A program made the position numbers and the translations under genes. A stretch of DNA of 64,000 nucleotides from Druceiella hillmani (lineage: Eukaryota > Arthropoda > Insecta > Lepidoptera > Hepialidae), in assembly GCA_039881145.1 (NCBI GenBank), contig JAYKKI010000127.1:4033501-4097500 (forward strand). The letters are read 5' to 3'. The notes under the pieces are model-generated. The model searched no databases. It saw nothing but the letters and a program-made list of their open reading frames with translations, and was not told where the DNA came from. Position 1 is the first letter of the stretch. Every line of letters begins with the position of its first letter. Below, in pieces: positions 63,319 to 64,000 of the stretch.

Positions 63319-63391
63319 ATATATGTGTGTGTGTGTGTGTGTGCGTGCGTGCGTGCGTCCGTGCGTGAGTGTGCGTGTGTGTATATATATA
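63266..63391. repeat. (TA)n/(GT)n compound microsatellite, right of the Tc1 element
   Basis: TA run, then gtgtgt and gcgtgcgtgcgt runs, then TA again. It is the other half of the tract that the Tc1 element split. Confidence 0.95.
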
Positions 63392-63495
63392 TTACCGGAC
63401 CTCAGATATCATCCCAGTAAAGTGCCGTTTGAATCGGTTCAGTAGTTTTGCATGTTGTCCCAATTGTCTGTGTGATAGGCAAAATTTATATTAAT
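63392..63495. mobile_element. Fragment of an interspersed repeat tail
   Basis: The phrase gtgccgtttgaatcggttcagtagtttt resembles the 'gaaaatcggttcagcagttt' line found in many insect repeats. The fragment is too short to classify. Confidence 0.35.
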
Positions 63496-64000
63496 TGATG
63501 ACGGAGACAAAAGGTGATGACAGTACTCCGCAATGGTTTACTTATCTTGAAGAGTCCTTTGGTCGCAAATGGTGGCAAAACCTGTTGATAGAACGGGAAG
63601 TCGGTAACCGGAACTCGAAGCGAGGAATAGATTTATCATGTATGCGCTCATTTTATTTTTTTTCAAGGGTCTTTTGGTTACAAGTGGAACCTAAGGTCTG
63701 ATGATGCGGGTGGTTGTGAAAGGAACTCTTCAATGGTGAGGAATACATGTATCGCATTCGGACTCCTTTGACATGGCTAAATGAGTCCTTTGGTCACAAG
63801 TAGTGGCCAGGATCTGATGATAAAGCCGGAAGGTGGTGACAGTACTCCGCAATGGCGAGAATATTTGGGCTCGTGTGAGTTATCTTGGTGACTACTCTAG
63901 TCACAAATGGCGATAAAGTTCTGTTGACGGAATCTGAAGTTGGTGACCGAAACTCCTCAAGGGTGAGGAGTACATTCATGGTATTTGAGCTCGTTTGACT
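63496..64000. repeat. Degenerate tandem array, about 110-116-bp units, running off the right edge
   Basis: Units starting ctgatgat or ctgttgat, followed by ggaagttggtgac, gaactcctcaatggtgagga and, later, gtcctttggtcacaa. They begin at about 63496, 63582, 63698, 63814 and 63921. Copies are diverged but keep order. No coding. Confidence 0.75.

Noticed and set aside
63698..63735. CTGATGA ... GAAA in the right-edge repeat as a second hammerhead
   Set aside because: The bases between the two core words do not form a stem II and no cleavage triplet or stem I partner follows.

Overview
This window is eukaryotic nuclear DNA from an arthropod, very probably an insect. The genes have many introns with GT-AG borders, the base composition is AT-rich, (TA)n microsatellites are frequent, and the transposon mix is insect-like (Tc1, mariner, pogo/jerky, a DDE family common in insects, and a large Academ-like element). 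Short repeat ends of the type 'actagct...gcgacttggttcgc' are frequent in moth and butterfly genomes, so Lepidoptera is my best guess; this is inference.

The one host gene I can support is on the minus strand from 46055 (start codon) to the left edge. It is a HIP1/HIP1R (Sla2/End4 family) gene, the clathrin-coat to actin adaptor. I resolved 21 coding exons whose reading phases join without a break. They encode about 1,278 residues: an ANTH phosphoinositide-binding domain (exons 1-6), a short linker (exon 7 to the start of exon 8), a very long coiled coil (exons 8-19) and the start of the C-terminal region (exons 20-21). The talin-like actin-binding THATCH domain would lie left of the window. 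The rod is expanded by a tandem array of five in-phase exons (14-18) that are copies of one unit of about 103 residues.

Introns carry most of the mobile DNA. Intron 1 (28829-46019, 17 kb) holds a 5.95-kb DNA transposon with terminal inverted repeats of about 375-395 bp and a broken zinc-binding/XPG-nuclease-like transposase (Academ-like); a 2.5-kb DDE transposon with TIRs of about 350 bp; a 2-kb element with TIRs of about 400 bp and a second small element nested in it; a CpG-rich block; and a 103-bp minisatellite close to the promoter. Intron 3 holds a decayed DDE transposase, and intron 19 a decayed pogo/jerky-like one. Intron 9 contains a nearly perfect 278-bp palindrome whose two arms each carry a complete hammerhead-ribozyme-like motif, probably derived from Penelope-like retroelements.

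From 46.5 kb to the right edge is apparently intergenic. I see a LINE reverse-transcriptase tail, a mariner remnant, a dead Tc1 element (61596-63265) inserted in a (TA)n tract, several microsatellites and minisatellites, and a few GC-richer unique blocks that could be regulatory. No tRNA, rRNA or CRISPR was seen.
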